A stretch of 30,781 nucleotides of DNA from a virus. Where the stretch lies: positions 1 to 30,781 of the IMG/VR virus record IMGVR_UViG_3300032282_001319; one strand, written 5' to 3'. Under the pieces are notes generated by a model. The model was not told the DNA's origin. It saw only the letters and a program-made list of their open reading frames with translations, and did no database searches. Each line of letters begins with the position of its first letter. The stretch's first letter is position 1. Below, in pieces: positions 13,585 through 21,892 of this stretch. The position numbers and the translations under genes were made by a program.

Positions 13585-13596
13585 GGTAACGTTACC
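13585..13596. promoter_or_regulatory. 12-bp perfect palindrome, candidate operator
   Basis: GGTAACGTTACC lies 20 bp before the preferred GTG start at 13616, just upstream of the LexA-like repressor gene pair. Autoregulation by the repressor-like protein is a natural guess. It does not match the LexA box of Escherichia coli (CTGT-N8-ACAG). Confidence 0.4.
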
Positions 13597-13615
13597 TATT
13601 TGTTCGGAGTGGAAA

Positions 13616-13804
13616 GTGAACCTCAAGTTAATTCAAATTGCCCAAGACTGCGAGTCTTTGTCGGTTAATGAAGCCAAGGTTCTTATCCAACATCTCAAGA
13701 CACTCATTGATGCGGAAGAACTTTCTTCCATAACAAACGTGTTTGGGTGGCGTAAACGAGAAATCGCTGAACGCATTGCACGAGAGGAGTATCAGAATGA
13801 CTGA
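13616..13804 (+). CDS. Small hypothetical protein upstream of the repressor-like gene
   Basis: A 62-residue helical protein if started at GTG 13616, chosen because GGAG lies 6 nt upstream. An in-frame ATG at 13568 has no ribosome site and would put a GTTTAAAC copy and the palindrome inside or next to the coding region. The sequence reads VNLKLIQIAQDCESLSVNEA, then FGWRKREIAERIAREEYQND, a basic helix. It overlaps the LexA-like gene by 8 bp, so the two are co-translated. Possibly a partner or small regulator; no family recognised. Confidence 0.55.
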   Translation: MNLKLIQIAQDCESLSVNEAKVLIQHLKTLIDAEELSSITNVFGWRKREIAERIAREEYQND

Positions 13805-14027
13805 GAAACAGAAGTTGGTCTACGACTTTATCCAAGCCTTTATCAAGATGAAGGGCTTCTCCCCTTCCTACTCCGAGATTGCCCAAGGTCTGGGCATGCG
13901 CTCCAAATCAAACATCCACCGACATATCCACTCCCTAAAAGAGCGGGGGCTACTCCAGATTAAGCCCCATATGATTCGCTCCATGAAAGTGGTAGATAAC
14001 TCAGTCAAACACGTAGTCAATCTGTGA
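13797..14027 (+). CDS. LexA-type winged-helix DNA-binding protein without protease domain
   Basis: A 76-residue protein matching the LexA N-terminal domain: MTEKQKLVYDFIQAFIKMKG, then FSPSYSEIAQGLGM as the first helices of the reader motif, RSKSNIHRHIHSLKERGLL as the recognition helix, and a wing. The catalytic Ser/Lys autocleavage domain of LexA is absent, so RecA-triggered self-cleavage is not possible. It probably binds DNA as a small repressor. AGGAG lies 7 nt before the ATG. Its stop overlaps the GTG start of the large terminase gene (GTGA), so expression of regulator and terminase is linked. Nearby palindromes are candidate sites. Confidence 0.8.
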   Translation: MTEKQKLVYDFIQAFIKMKGFSPSYSEIAQGLGMRSKSNIHRHIHSLKERGLLQIKPHMIRSMKVVDNSVKHVVNL

Positions 14028-15529
14028 CCCTTCTGACCCAACAGGAAATCACGCAGTATCGAGAACTGTTGGATGTCCTGCCGCCAGACCACCCGAACGT
14101 TACCAAAATCAAGACACTCTTTAACGAGGACAAGAAGGAACGTTGCCGTAACAATTTCATCCCCTTTGTTAAGGAAATGTGGGCGGCATTCATACCGGGA
14201 AAGCACCACAAGGACATGGCAGAAGCCTTTGAGCGGGTAGCCGAAGGCAGTTTAAAGCGCCTCATCATCAATATGCCGCCTCGACACACCAAGTCTGAGT
14301 TCGCTTCTTACCTTCTTCCCGCTTGGTTTCTAGGTAAATTCCCTGAGAAAAAGATTATTGAGACCGCTCACACCGCAGAACTGGCGGTAGGTTTTGGTCG
14401 TAAGGTCAGGAACTTGGTCAATACGCCACCGTATCAGGCTATTTTCCCCACCAAGTTATCCACAGACTCCAAAGCCGCTGGGCGCTGGAACACCAACAAA
14501 GGCGGTGACTACTTCGCTATTGGTGTTGGGGGCGCTGTAACTGGTAAGGGCGCTGACCTTTTAATCATTGACGACCCACATTCCGAGCAAGAAGCCATGC
14601 AGGGAACTGCGGCAGTCTATGACCGAGTGTTTGAATGGTACAACTCTGGTCCTCGCCAGCGCTTGCAACCGGGAGGGGCAATCATTATCGTTATGACACG
14701 TTGGTCAAAGAAAGACCTGACGGGGCAGATTCTTGCGAACGCTGCCAAGAGGGATGGGGATGATTGGGAAGTGATTGAGTTTCCCGCTCTAATGCCTAGC
14801 GGTAAGCCACTCTGGCCCGAATTCTGGAGCGAAAAGGAACTTCATGCCATCAAAGCAGAACTCCCAGTTGGTAAATGGGAAGCCCAATACCAGCAAAACC
14901 CAACCTCCGAAGAGGGAGCCATCATCAAGCGAGATATGTGGAAAATCTGGGAAGAGGATACCCCGCCTCCTATCGAGTACACCATCCAATCTTGGGATAC
15001 TGCTTTCGAGAAAAACAACCGAGCCGACTACTCAGCCTGTACCACATGGGGAATCTTCTACCTCCCAAATGAGAACGGAGAAAGCCGTGCCAATATTATT
15101 TTGCTCAATGCGGTCAAAGAGCGAATGGAATTCCCAGAACTAAAACGCAGGGCGTTTGACCAGTACAAAGAATGGGAACCAGATACCTGTATTGTGGAAA
15201 AACGAGCAGCGGGAGCGCCTTTGATTTATGAATTAAGGCAGATGGGAATTCCAGTAGAAGAGTACACACCAAGCAAAGGAAGTGATAAGATAGCCCGTGT
15301 AAACGCTGTTTCTGACTTGTTTTCATCAGGAATGGTGTGGTGTCCTGACACTCGCTGGGCTGATGAGGTCATGGAGGAGTGCGCCTCTTTTCCTAATGGC
15401 GACCATGACGACTTAGTAGACTCAACCAGTCAGGCTCTGTTAAGATTTCGCAAAGGTGGCTTTCTTCGTTTAAACAGTGACCGTGAAGACGATATTAAGC
15501 CATTTAAACGCAAAGTGGCGTACTACTAA
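14024..15529 (+). CDS. Terminase large subunit
   Basis: A 501-residue protein. ATPase domain: Walker A-like NMPPRHTKSE (about 83-92) and Walker B LLIIDDP (about 179-185). The C-terminal nuclease domain has QSWDTAFEKN as the first acidic strand, TCIVEKRAAG in the middle and NGDHDDLVDS near the end, the metal-binding aspartates of the RNase H-like fold. It powers DNA translocation into the head and cuts the concatemer. The start is GTG, overlapping the LexA-like stop. The gene contains a third TTATCCACA (near 14456) and a GTTTAAAC copy at 15468. Length and motifs are typical. Confidence 0.95.
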   Translation: MTLLTQQEITQYRELLDVLPPDHPNVTKIKTLFNEDKKERCRNNFIPFVKEMWAAFIPGKHHKDMAEAFERVAEGSLKRLIINMPPRHTKSEFASYLLPAWFLGKFPEKKIIETAHTAELAVGFGRKVRNLVNTPPYQAIFPTKLSTDSKAAGRWNTNKGGDYFAIGVGGAVTGKGADLLIIDDPHSEQEAMQGTAAVYDRVFEWYNSGPRQRLQPGGAIIIVMTRWSKKDLTGQILANAAKRDGDDWEVIEFPALMPSGKPLWPEFWSEKELHAIKAELPVGKWEAQYQQNPTSEEGAIIKRDMWKIWEEDTPPPIEYTIQSWDTAFEKNNRADYSACTTWGIFYLPNENGESRANIILLNAVKERMEFPELKRRAFDQYKEWEPDTCIVEKRAAGAPLIYELRQMGIPVEEYTPSKGSDKIARVNAVSDLFSSGMVWCPDTRWADEVMEECASFPNGDHDDLVDSTSQALLRFRKGGFLRLNSDREDDIKPFKRKVAYY

Positions 15530-15537
15530 GGATTCAT

Positions 15538-17973
15538 ATGTCGATAGAAAAAAGTCTATACCAAGCACCCCAAGGAATCGAAAGCCTTGACGAAGCACCC
15601 GATATTGAAATAGAAATTGAAGACCCAGAGTCAGTTCACATCAATATCGATGGTATGGAAATTGACATTGAAGGCTTGGATGAAGAGGGTTTTGACGACA
15701 ACCTTGCAGAATATTTAAACGATGATGTAATTCAATCTATTGTTGAAGAACTCATTGGCGACTATGACGATGACGTATCGTCCCGCAGAGACTGGATGCA
15801 GACCTATGTTGATGGTCTAGAACTCCTTGGAATGAAGATTGAAGACCGCACCGACCCTTGGGCTGGGGCTTGCGGGGTATATCACCCATTACTATCCGAG
15901 GCGTTAGTTAAATTCCAAGCAGAAACCATTATGGAAATTCTGCCAGCCAGCGGACCAGTTAAGACTGAGATTGTTGGCAAAGAAACGCCAGAGAAAAAAG
16001 ATGCGGCAATGCGTGTCCAAAACGACATGAATTACCAAATTACAGATGTGATGGTTGAGTACAGACCTGAGACTGAGCGCATGCTATGGGGCTTGGGTCT
16101 TGCTGGTAATGCTTTCAAGAAGGTTTATTACGACCCTAACATTGAACGCCCAGCCGCCATATTTTTACCCGCAGAGGACGTGGTTGTGCCTTATGGTGCT
16201 TCCAACCTAGAAAGTGCGGAGCGTGTAACACATGTTATGCGAAAAACAGAAAACGAGATTCGCAGACTCCAAGTTGCTGGCTTTTACCTAGATTGTGATT
16301 TAGGTGAACCTAACAACACAATGGACGAGGTGGAAAAGAAAATTGCTGAAAAGATGGGCTTTAGGGCTACTACCGATGACCGCTATAAGTTATTGGAGAT
16401 GCACGTAAACCTTGATTTGGAAGGCTACGAACACAAGGGGAAAGATGGTGAACCTACTGGCATCGCTTTACCATACGTTGTTACGATTGAAAAAGGTAGC
16501 AGGAAGTGTCTTTCTATTCGCAGGAACTGGAAAGAAGACGACAAAACCTACCAAAAGAGAACTCATTTTGTCCATTATGGATACGTGCCGGGCTTTGGTT
16601 TTTATTGTTTTGGGCTTATCCATCTTGTCGGTGCTTTTGCTAAGTCTGGTACTTCTCTTATCAGGCAACTGGTTGACGCAGGAACTTTGTCAAACCTTCC
16701 CGGTGGCTTCAAAACACGGGGTCTGCGAGTCAAAGGTGACGATACACCAATAGCGCCAGCAGAATTCCGTGACGTGGACGTACCAAGCGGGACAATCAAA
16801 GACAACATAATGACGCTACCGTACAAGGAGCCAAGTCAAGTCTTAATGTCCTTGCTCAACCAAATCGTGGAAGAGGGGCGTAGATTCGCTGGAGCGGCTG
16901 ACATCCAAATATCGGACATGTCTGCCAACTCCCCAGTGGGTACAACTCTGGCAATCCTTGAGCGAACCATGAAAGTAATGAGTGCGGTACAAGCCCGTAT
17001 CCATTATTCGCTTAAACAAGAGTTGCGACTCCTCAAAGAAATCATTCGTGACTACACACCAGAGGAGTATCCATATGAACCTACGCAGGGTGATAGACAG
17101 GCTAAAAAGTCCGATTACGACATGGTGGATGTTATTCCCGTGTCGGACCCGAACGCTGCTACGCTATCGCAAAAAGTTGTTCAATACCAAGCGGTTATCC
17201 AGTTGGCGCAAACAGCGCCACAACTCTATGACCTAGCCTATTTGCACCGTCAAATGTTGGACGTTCTGGGTATTAAGAACGCAGAGAAGTTGGTCAAACT
17301 AGACGATGACGCACAACCGCTAGACCCAATCAGCGAGAACATGAATGCGGTTAACGGCAAACCAATGAAGGCGTTTATCTACCAAGACCACGATGCCCAT
17401 ATTGCAGCGCACCAAGCATTTATGACTGACCCTGTGGTGACTAAGACCATAGGACAAAACCCACAAGCCAATCAAATCATGGCGGCTCTTCAAGCGCACA
17501 TGGCTGAACACTTGGGATTCCAGTACCGTTCGCAAATTGAAAAACAACTGGGCGTTGCTCTGCCAGAGCCAGACAAGCCACTTCCTCCTGTTATCGAGGT
17601 TCAACTTTCTCGCTTGGTTGCCACGGCAAGCCAGCAATTGTTGGAAATCCACAAGGGCGAAGCAGCACAACAGAAGGCTCAAGAGCAACAACAAGACCCG
17701 CTTATCCAGTTGCAACAGGCAGAACTGCAAGTCAAACAGCAAGATGCCCAGCGCAAAGCGCAAAAAGATGCAGCCGATTCCCAAGCGAAGATGGCTCAAA
17801 TCGAGACCGAGCGTATGCGTATCCAGCAACAGGCTCAGTCCGAACAAACCAAGATTCAAGCAGAAGCAGAACGCCATGCCATTGAATCACAAGAAAAAAT
17901 GGCTCTAGAAAAACTGCGCCTTGGCGTAGAGGTAGCCAAAGAAAATGCCAGAATTAATAAAGGCAACAGATGA
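15538..17973 (+). CDS. Portal protein
   Basis: An 811-residue protein directly after the large terminase gene. The N-terminal 60 residues are very acidic (IEIEDPESVHINIDGMEIDI). The core has portal-type features: SRRDWMQTYVDGLELLG, a DPWAGACGVYHPLLSEALVK block, PAEDVVVPYGASN, and a long region ending in AGAADIQISDMSAN. Residues from about 690 on are a Gln/Glu/Lys-rich coiled coil (QQDPLIQLQQAELQVKQQ), like the helical barrel of large P22-type portals. It forms the twelve-fold ring through which DNA enters and on which the neck is built. AAGGA precedes the ATG. Confidence 0.88.
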   Translation: MSIEKSLYQAPQGIESLDEAPDIEIEIEDPESVHINIDGMEIDIEGLDEEGFDDNLAEYLNDDVIQSIVEELIGDYDDDVSSRRDWMQTYVDGLELLGMKIEDRTDPWAGACGVYHPLLSEALVKFQAETIMEILPASGPVKTEIVGKETPEKKDAAMRVQNDMNYQITDVMVEYRPETERMLWGLGLAGNAFKKVYYDPNIERPAAIFLPAEDVVVPYGASNLESAERVTHVMRKTENEIRRLQVAGFYLDCDLGEPNNTMDEVEKKIAEKMGFRATTDDRYKLLEMHVNLDLEGYEHKGKDGEPTGIALPYVVTIEKGSRKCLSIRRNWKEDDKTYQKRTHFVHYGYVPGFGFYCFGLIHLVGAFAKSGTSLIRQLVDAGTLSNLPGGFKTRGLRVKGDDTPIAPAEFRDVDVPSGTIKDNIMTLPYKEPSQVLMSLLNQIVEEGRRFAGAADIQISDMSANSPVGTTLAILERTMKVMSAVQARIHYSLKQELRLLKEIIRDYTPEEYPYEPTQGDRQAKKSDYDMVDVIPVSDPNAATLSQKVVQYQAVIQLAQTAPQLYDLAYLHRQMLDVLGIKNAEKLVKLDDDAQPLDPISENMNAVNGKPMKAFIYQDHDAHIAAHQAFMTDPVVTKTIGQNPQANQIMAALQAHMAEHLGFQYRSQIEKQLGVALPEPDKPLPPVIEVQLSRLVATASQQLLEIHKGEAAQQKAQEQQQDPLIQLQQAELQVKQQDAQRKAQKDAADSQAKMAQIETERMRIQQQAQSEQTKIQAEAERHAIESQEKMALEKLRLGVEVAKENARINKGNR

Positions 17974-18167
17974 ACGACAAAATCCTAAAACTTCTATCTG
18001 AAAAGATAGATGACAAAGTGGCACAACTTCAAGAAGCCTTGGGTAGCGGAAGCGCCAAAGACTACGTGGAGTACAAAGCAATGGTTGGTGAGATAAAAGG
18101 TCTTCTTACTGCCCGTTTAAACATCCAAGACCTACAAAAAAACCTTGAGGAGTCTGATGACGACTGA
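17970..18167 (+). CDS. Small head-region protein, unknown
   Basis: A 65-residue helical protein, MNDKILKLLSEKIDDKVAQL at the start, with an acidic tail (NLEESDDD). It overlaps the portal stop (ATGA) and the co-chaperonin start. A short helical protein in this position recurs in related phages as far as I recall; its role, perhaps in assembly, is not established. A GTTTAAAC copy at 18115-18122 is read as Leu-Asn (ARLNIQ). Confidence 0.6.
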   Translation: MNDKILKLLSEKIDDKVAQLQEALGSGSAKDYVEYKAMVGEIKGLLTARLNIQDLQKNLEESDDD

Positions 18168-18579
18168 AATCCTACTGGCTACCAATCCAGACAACCCCGT
18201 AATTATTGGTTCAATCAACAAAACTGTTGAAGAAAAAGCAAAACAACTTCCTCGCCCAAGCGGATACCACATTCTTTGTGCTATTCCTGAAGTCGATGAA
18301 GAAATGGATGGCAGTGAAGTCGGCATCATCAAAGCCGCTGAAACCATGCGCCATGAAGAAATGCTTACAACTGTCCTATTTGTAGTGGATTTAGGTCCAG
18401 ATTGCTACAAAGACCCCGCCCGTTTCCCCTCTGGAGCGTGGTGTAAAAAGGGCGATTTTGTCCTAGTGCGTCCCAACTCAGGCTCACGTCTTGTCATTCA
18501 TGGCAAAGACTTCCGCATGATTAATGATGACACTGTGGAAGGAACCGTGGACGACCCTAGAGGAATCAAACGCAAATAA
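18157..18579 (+). CDS. GroES-like co-chaperonin
   Basis: A 140-residue protein. After about 30 residues the GroES beta-barrel begins with PRPSGYHILCAIPEVDEE, has the mobile-loop region GSEVGIIKAAETMRHEEM, then VLFVVDLGPDCYKD, CKKGDFVLVRPNSGSRLVIHG and an end strand with FRMINDDTVEGTV. In GroES the mobile loop binds GroEL. Phage versions such as T4 gp31 replace host GroES for capsid folding. The gene sits between portal and scaffold, which supports that role. The start at ATG 18157 has GAGGAG 4 nt upstream; a TTG start at 18145 is less likely. About 40 residues longer than bacterial GroES. Confidence 0.82.
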   Translation: MTTEILLATNPDNPVIIGSINKTVEEKAKQLPRPSGYHILCAIPEVDEEMDGSEVGIIKAAETMRHEEMLTTVLFVVDLGPDCYKDPARFPSGAWCKKGDFVLVRPNSGSRLVIHGKDFRMINDDTVEGTVDDPRGIKRK

Positions 18580-18591
18580 GGAGCGTACAAA

Positions 18592-19533
18592 ATGCCAGAA
18601 TTTGAAAAGCCCGGTTTTAAATTTCCTGACGAGGGGACAGAAATTGTCGCCAGAGAAGGGGAAGAAAAGCCAGAAGTAAATATCGAAATCGAAATCGAGG
18701 ACGATAGACCAGAACAAGACCGAGTAGACCCACTTCCTGAGAGTGTCAAGGAAGAACTCTACGAGGACGAACTAACCGACTATTCGGCAAAAGTTAAAAA
18801 GAAACTTTTGCAGATGAAAAAACTTGCTCACGATGAAAGACGTGATAAAGAACAGGCGTTTAGGGAGCAACAAGAGGCTCTATCGTTGGCTCAACGAGTG
18901 ATGGAAGAGAATAAAAGACTCAAAAATCACCTCAATGAGAACGAAAAGAGTATCTTGCAGACTGTTACCAAGACCGTGCAAATGGAAATGGAACAGGCTA
19001 AACGAGAATATCGTGAAGCCCATGAGTCTGGCGATACGGAAAAAATGCTTGAGGCGCAGCAAAAGTTAACCGAAGTTTCCATGAAACAGGAAAAGGTTAA
19101 AAACTTTAAGCCAGCCCCTTTACAAGTAGAGAATCCTGTAGTACAAACAAGGCAAGAGGTGGTAGCACCACGTTCTGACCCAAGTGCGGTTGCTTGGCAA
19201 CAAGAAAACACATGGTTTGGTCAAGATAAGTTGATGACAGGCATGGCGTTAGCCTTGCACGAACAACTTAAAGAAGAGGGCGTGGTATTATCATCACAAG
19301 AGTATTACAGACGCATTGATAATACAATGCGACAACGGTTCCCAGAGAAATTTGAGACCGACACAGAACCAAACGAGTCACCTCGTACACGCCCAAGCAC
19401 GAACGTTGCACCAGCAACCCGTAGCACATCCCCCAAAAAGATTAGATTGACGCAATCTCAGATGGCGATTTCTAAGAAATTGGGACTTACCCCTGAACAA
19501 TATGCACAAGCCGTGCTAAAAATGGAGTCTTAA
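18592..19533 (+). CDS. Capsid scaffolding protein
   Basis: A 313-residue, highly charged protein. The N-terminus is acidic (PEVNIEIEIEDDRPEQD); residues 60-180 are coiled coil (KVKKKLLQMKKLAHDERRDK, then heptads up to EQAKREYREAHESGD); the middle is proline-rich and disordered. The C-terminal 40 residues are basic and helical (KKIRLTQSQMAISKKLGLTP). This acidic, coiled and basic-tail layout, with the position just upstream of the capsid genes, fits an assembly scaffold that guides shell formation and then leaves. No protease motif seen. Identification is by architecture and position. Confidence 0.75.
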   Translation: MPEFEKPGFKFPDEGTEIVAREGEEKPEVNIEIEIEDDRPEQDRVDPLPESVKEELYEDELTDYSAKVKKKLLQMKKLAHDERRDKEQAFREQQEALSLAQRVMEENKRLKNHLNENEKSILQTVTKTVQMEMEQAKREYREAHESGDTEKMLEAQQKLTEVSMKQEKVKNFKPAPLQVENPVVQTRQEVVAPRSDPSAVAWQQENTWFGQDKLMTGMALALHEQLKEEGVVLSSQEYYRRIDNTMRQRFPEKFETDTEPNESPRTRPSTNVAPATRSTSPKKIRLTQSQMAISKKLGLTPEQYAQAVLKMES

Positions 19534-19534
19534 A

Positions 19535-19984
19535 ATGGCGACCAACAAAACAACCCGTGAACTTGAAACTCGTGCTTTAGTGGAGCGCCCCAAGCAGTGG
19601 ATGCCCCCTGAACTCTTGCCAGAACCTGACAAGGAAGTCGGTTACAAGTACAGATGGATTCGTGTTTCTCTATTGAACAACGCTGACCCACGTAATATTT
19701 CCAAAGCAATGCGGGAAGGTTATGAGCCAGTAAAAGTAGAAGAGCAACCGAAGTTTAAACTGCTAATCGACCCCAATAGCCGCTTTAACGGCAATATTGA
19801 GATTGGTGGGTTATTGCTTTGCAAGACTCCTGAAGAGTTTGTTGAACAACGTGCAAAATACTACGATGACTTGACAAGACAACAGACGGAGGCTGTGGAC
19901 AACAACCTTATGCGCCAAAGCGACCCACGGATGCCGCTCTTTAAAGAGAGCAAATCTTCGGCAAGTTTTGGTAAAGGAACTTAA
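19535..19984 (+). CDS. Conserved head-region protein, unknown
   Basis: A 149-residue protein with WMPPELLPEPDKEVGYKYRW near the start, then YRWIRVSLLNNADPRNISKA, FKLLIDPNSRFNGNIEIGGLL, and a helix (PEEFVEQRAKYYDDLTRQQT). The disordered C-terminus ends SKSSASFGKGT. It starts one base after the scaffold stop. Its position between scaffold and capsid genes suggests a minor head protein or assembly factor. No named family. A GTTTAAAC copy at 19753 is read as Phe-Lys. Confidence 0.65.
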   Translation: MATNKTTRELETRALVERPKQWMPPELLPEPDKEVGYKYRWIRVSLLNNADPRNISKAMREGYEPVKVEEQPKFKLLIDPNSRFNGNIEIGGLLLCKTPEEFVEQRAKYYDDLTRQQTEAVDNNLMRQSDPRMPLFKESKSSASFGKGT

Positions 19985-20001
19985 ATTTAGGAGCATATAA
20001 A

Positions 20002-20832
20002 ATGGCTTATCCTGTCGTTTCAGCCCCCTACGGGCTAAAACCGATTAACCTAATCGGTGGGCAAGTATTTGCGGGTTCTACTCGTGAATATGCAATCCCT
20101 TATGGATATGCGACTAACATTTTCTACGGTGACCTCGTTGGTCTGACCCGTGGTAATGTGCAGCGCTTATCTGTCTCTACTGGTACTCTTGGTACTGTTA
20201 CAGGCGTTTTCTTGGGTTGTTCTTATACAAACCCAATCACCAAGCAAAAAACATTTGCTCAATACTGGCCCGCTTCAACAACGGCTGGTGATGCAGTTGC
20301 TATTGTTTGTGATGACCCTGATTCAGTGTTCAAGGCTGTTGTTTGTTCATCTGGAACTACTGTTGCTTCTGGTGCTCGTGCAATGATTGGTCAAAACTTG
20401 GCTATGATTAACAACACTGGCAACGTAAACACTGGTGATTCTGCTAACGCTTTGTTGGCTCCAAGTGATACACCAGCAACTACTGATGCACTCCCAGTGC
20501 GTGTTTTGGGCTTAGTGCCTGATACCGTTGTCACTTTGGGTACTGCTACCTATACCAGCATTTCTACCGCTACTGTTACCTGCTCTGCATTGCCTTTCGC
20601 ACTGCCTGTTGGTACAGACGTTGGTTCACTTGCTTCTAACGGTCAGTACATTCCTTCGGGTTCGTTTGTTGATACAGCAGCCTCTGCTGGCGCAACATCG
20701 TTTATTTTGAACCAAGCCCCTATTACTGCTTTTGCTTCTAGTTCTACGCTTGTGTTCGCACAATACCCAGAGTTGCTGGTTAAGTTGAACTTCGGTCAAC
20801 ACCAGTATTACGCTGCCACTAGCATTGCTTAA
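20002..20832 (+). CDS. Virion structural protein, probable capsid decoration
   Basis: A 276-residue Gly/Ala/Thr/Ser-rich, beta-type protein. It starts MAYPVVSAPYGLKPINLIGG and continues with GSTREYAIPYGYATNIFYGD and YWPASTTAGDAVAIVCDD, and ends LLVKLNFGQHQYYAATSIA. Proteins with this opening are often found directly upstream of the major capsid gene in environmental phages. The last 60 residues (FVDTAASAGATSFILNQA and following) look like a beta domain. Codons shift to T-ending forms here and in the next gene, unlike the neighbours, as expected for highly expressed genes. GGAG lies 7 nt before the ATG. Confidence 0.7.
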   Translation: MAYPVVSAPYGLKPINLIGGQVFAGSTREYAIPYGYATNIFYGDLVGLTRGNVQRLSVSTGTLGTVTGVFLGCSYTNPITKQKTFAQYWPASTTAGDAVAIVCDDPDSVFKAVVCSSGTTVASGARAMIGQNLAMINNTGNVNTGDSANALLAPSDTPATTDALPVRVLGLVPDTVVTLGTATYTSISTATVTCSALPFALPVGTDVGSLASNGQYIPSGSFVDTAASAGATSFILNQAPITAFASSSTLVFAQYPELLVKLNFGQHQYYAATSIA

Positions 20833-20845
20833 GGAGTAATTTAAA

Positions 20846-21757
20846 ATGGCTATTTCACGTGCACAACTACTAAAAGAACTCCTTCCCGGCTTAAATGCTT
20901 TGTTTGGTTTGGAGTACGCCCGTTATGGTGAGGAACATAAAGAGATTTATGAAACCGAAACCTCTGAGCGTTCTTTTGAAGAAGAAACAAAACTGTCTGG
21001 TTTTTCTGCTGCTCCTGTCAAAAACGAAGGCTCTGCCATCGCTTATGACAATGCACAGGAAGCATGGACTGCTCGCTACAACCACGAAACCATCGCTCTT
21101 GGCTTCTCCTTAACTGAAGAAGCAATTGAAGATAACTTGTATGACTCATTGTCTGCACGTTATACCAAGGGTCTGGCTCGTGCTATGGCTTATACCAAGC
21201 AAGTCAAGGCTGCTGCGGTTCTGAACAACGGCTTCTCTGCCCAGTACACTGGCGGTGATGGTCAATCATTGTTCTCTACTGCTCATCCTTTGGTTTCTGG
21301 CGGTACTAACGCTAACACTCCCACAACTCAGGCAGACTTGAACGAAACTTCGTTGGAAAACGCAGTTATCGCTATTGCTGCTTGGACTGATGAGCGTGGT
21401 TTGCTGATTGCTGCTAAACCTAAGAAGTTGGTTGTTCCTCCTGCTCTTCAGTTCGTGTCAACTCGTTTGCTCGAAACTGAATTGCGTGTTGGTACAAACA
21501 ACAACGACATCAACGCTATCAAGAACAACGGTTCGATTCCAGATGGTTACACAATTAACCACTTCTTGACCGACACCAATGCTTGGTTCTTGACAACTGA
21601 TGTGCCTAACGGCATGAAGCACTTTGTTCGTACCCCATTGTCTAACAGCATGGATGGCGACTTTGATACTGGTAACGTCCGTTACAAGTCTCGTGAGCGT
21701 TATTCATTTGGCTGGTCTGACCCATTGGGTATGTACGGTTCTTCTGGTTCGTACTAA
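20846..21757 (+). CDS. Major capsid protein, Mu gpT-like
   Basis: A 303-residue protein. WTARYNHETIALGFSLTEEA, then IEDNLYDSLSARYTKGLARA and MAYTKQVKAAAVLNNGFSAQ match the Mu gpT-type major head subunit (HK97 fold). The rest follows that family: LFSTAHPLVSGGTNANTP, PKKLVVPPALQF and a C-terminal SRERYSFGWSDPLGMYGS. It forms the capsid shell. AAGGAG lies 9 nt before the ATG, and a strong terminator follows its stop. Codon use favours a small set (GCT, GTT, CGT), consistent with very high expression. Confidence 0.9.
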   Translation: MAISRAQLLKELLPGLNALFGLEYARYGEEHKEIYETETSERSFEEETKLSGFSAAPVKNEGSAIAYDNAQEAWTARYNHETIALGFSLTEEAIEDNLYDSLSARYTKGLARAMAYTKQVKAAAVLNNGFSAQYTGGDGQSLFSTAHPLVSGGTNANTPTTQADLNETSLENAVIAIAAWTDERGLLIAAKPKKLVVPPALQFVSTRLLETELRVGTNNNDINAIKNNGSIPDGYTINHFLTDTNAWFLTTDVPNGMKHFVRTPLSNSMDGDFDTGNVRYKSRERYSFGWSDPLGMYGSSGSY

Positions 21758-21761
21758 AAAT

Positions 21762-21793
21762 AAAGGGGGTTTAAACGCCCCCTTTTTTCTTTT
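21762..21793 (+). terminator. Terminator after the capsid gene, GTTTAAAC loop
   Basis: Stem AAAGGGGG (21762-21769) with CCCCCTTT (21778-21785), loop TTTAAACG, then a T-rich tract (TTTTTTCTTTTTT). The loop contains GTTTAAAC (21769-21776), as in the terminator at 1594-1627. It marks the end of the capsid transcript. Confidence 0.88.
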
Positions 21794-21823
21794 TTGTTGT
21801 ATATTTAAACATCTGGGTGATTG

Positions 21824-21868
21824 ACTCTATCGCACTGCCCCAGCAGACGATGCAACGATTGATAGAGT
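21824..21868 (+). promoter_or_regulatory. Inverted repeat in the leader of the next virion gene
   Basis: ACTCTATC (21824-21831) and GATAGAGT (21861-21868), 29 bp apart, lie between the capsid terminator and the gene at 21893. TTGACT overlaps the left arm and could be a -35 box. The fold would put a structured element 25 nt before the ATG. Function not known. Confidence 0.4.
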
Positions 21869-21892
21869 TACTTTTGCATAAGGACATTTGTC

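Noticed and set aside
14456-14464. A third TTATCCACA box as part of an origin
   Set aside because: It lies inside the large terminase coding region, isolated from the pair at 10815-10852; a single 9-mer can occur by chance.
17320-17877. A long open frame antisense to the portal gene
   Set aside because: It is the shadow of a Gln/Glu/Lys-rich coiled coil, giving a Leu-rich artefact; no ribosome site.
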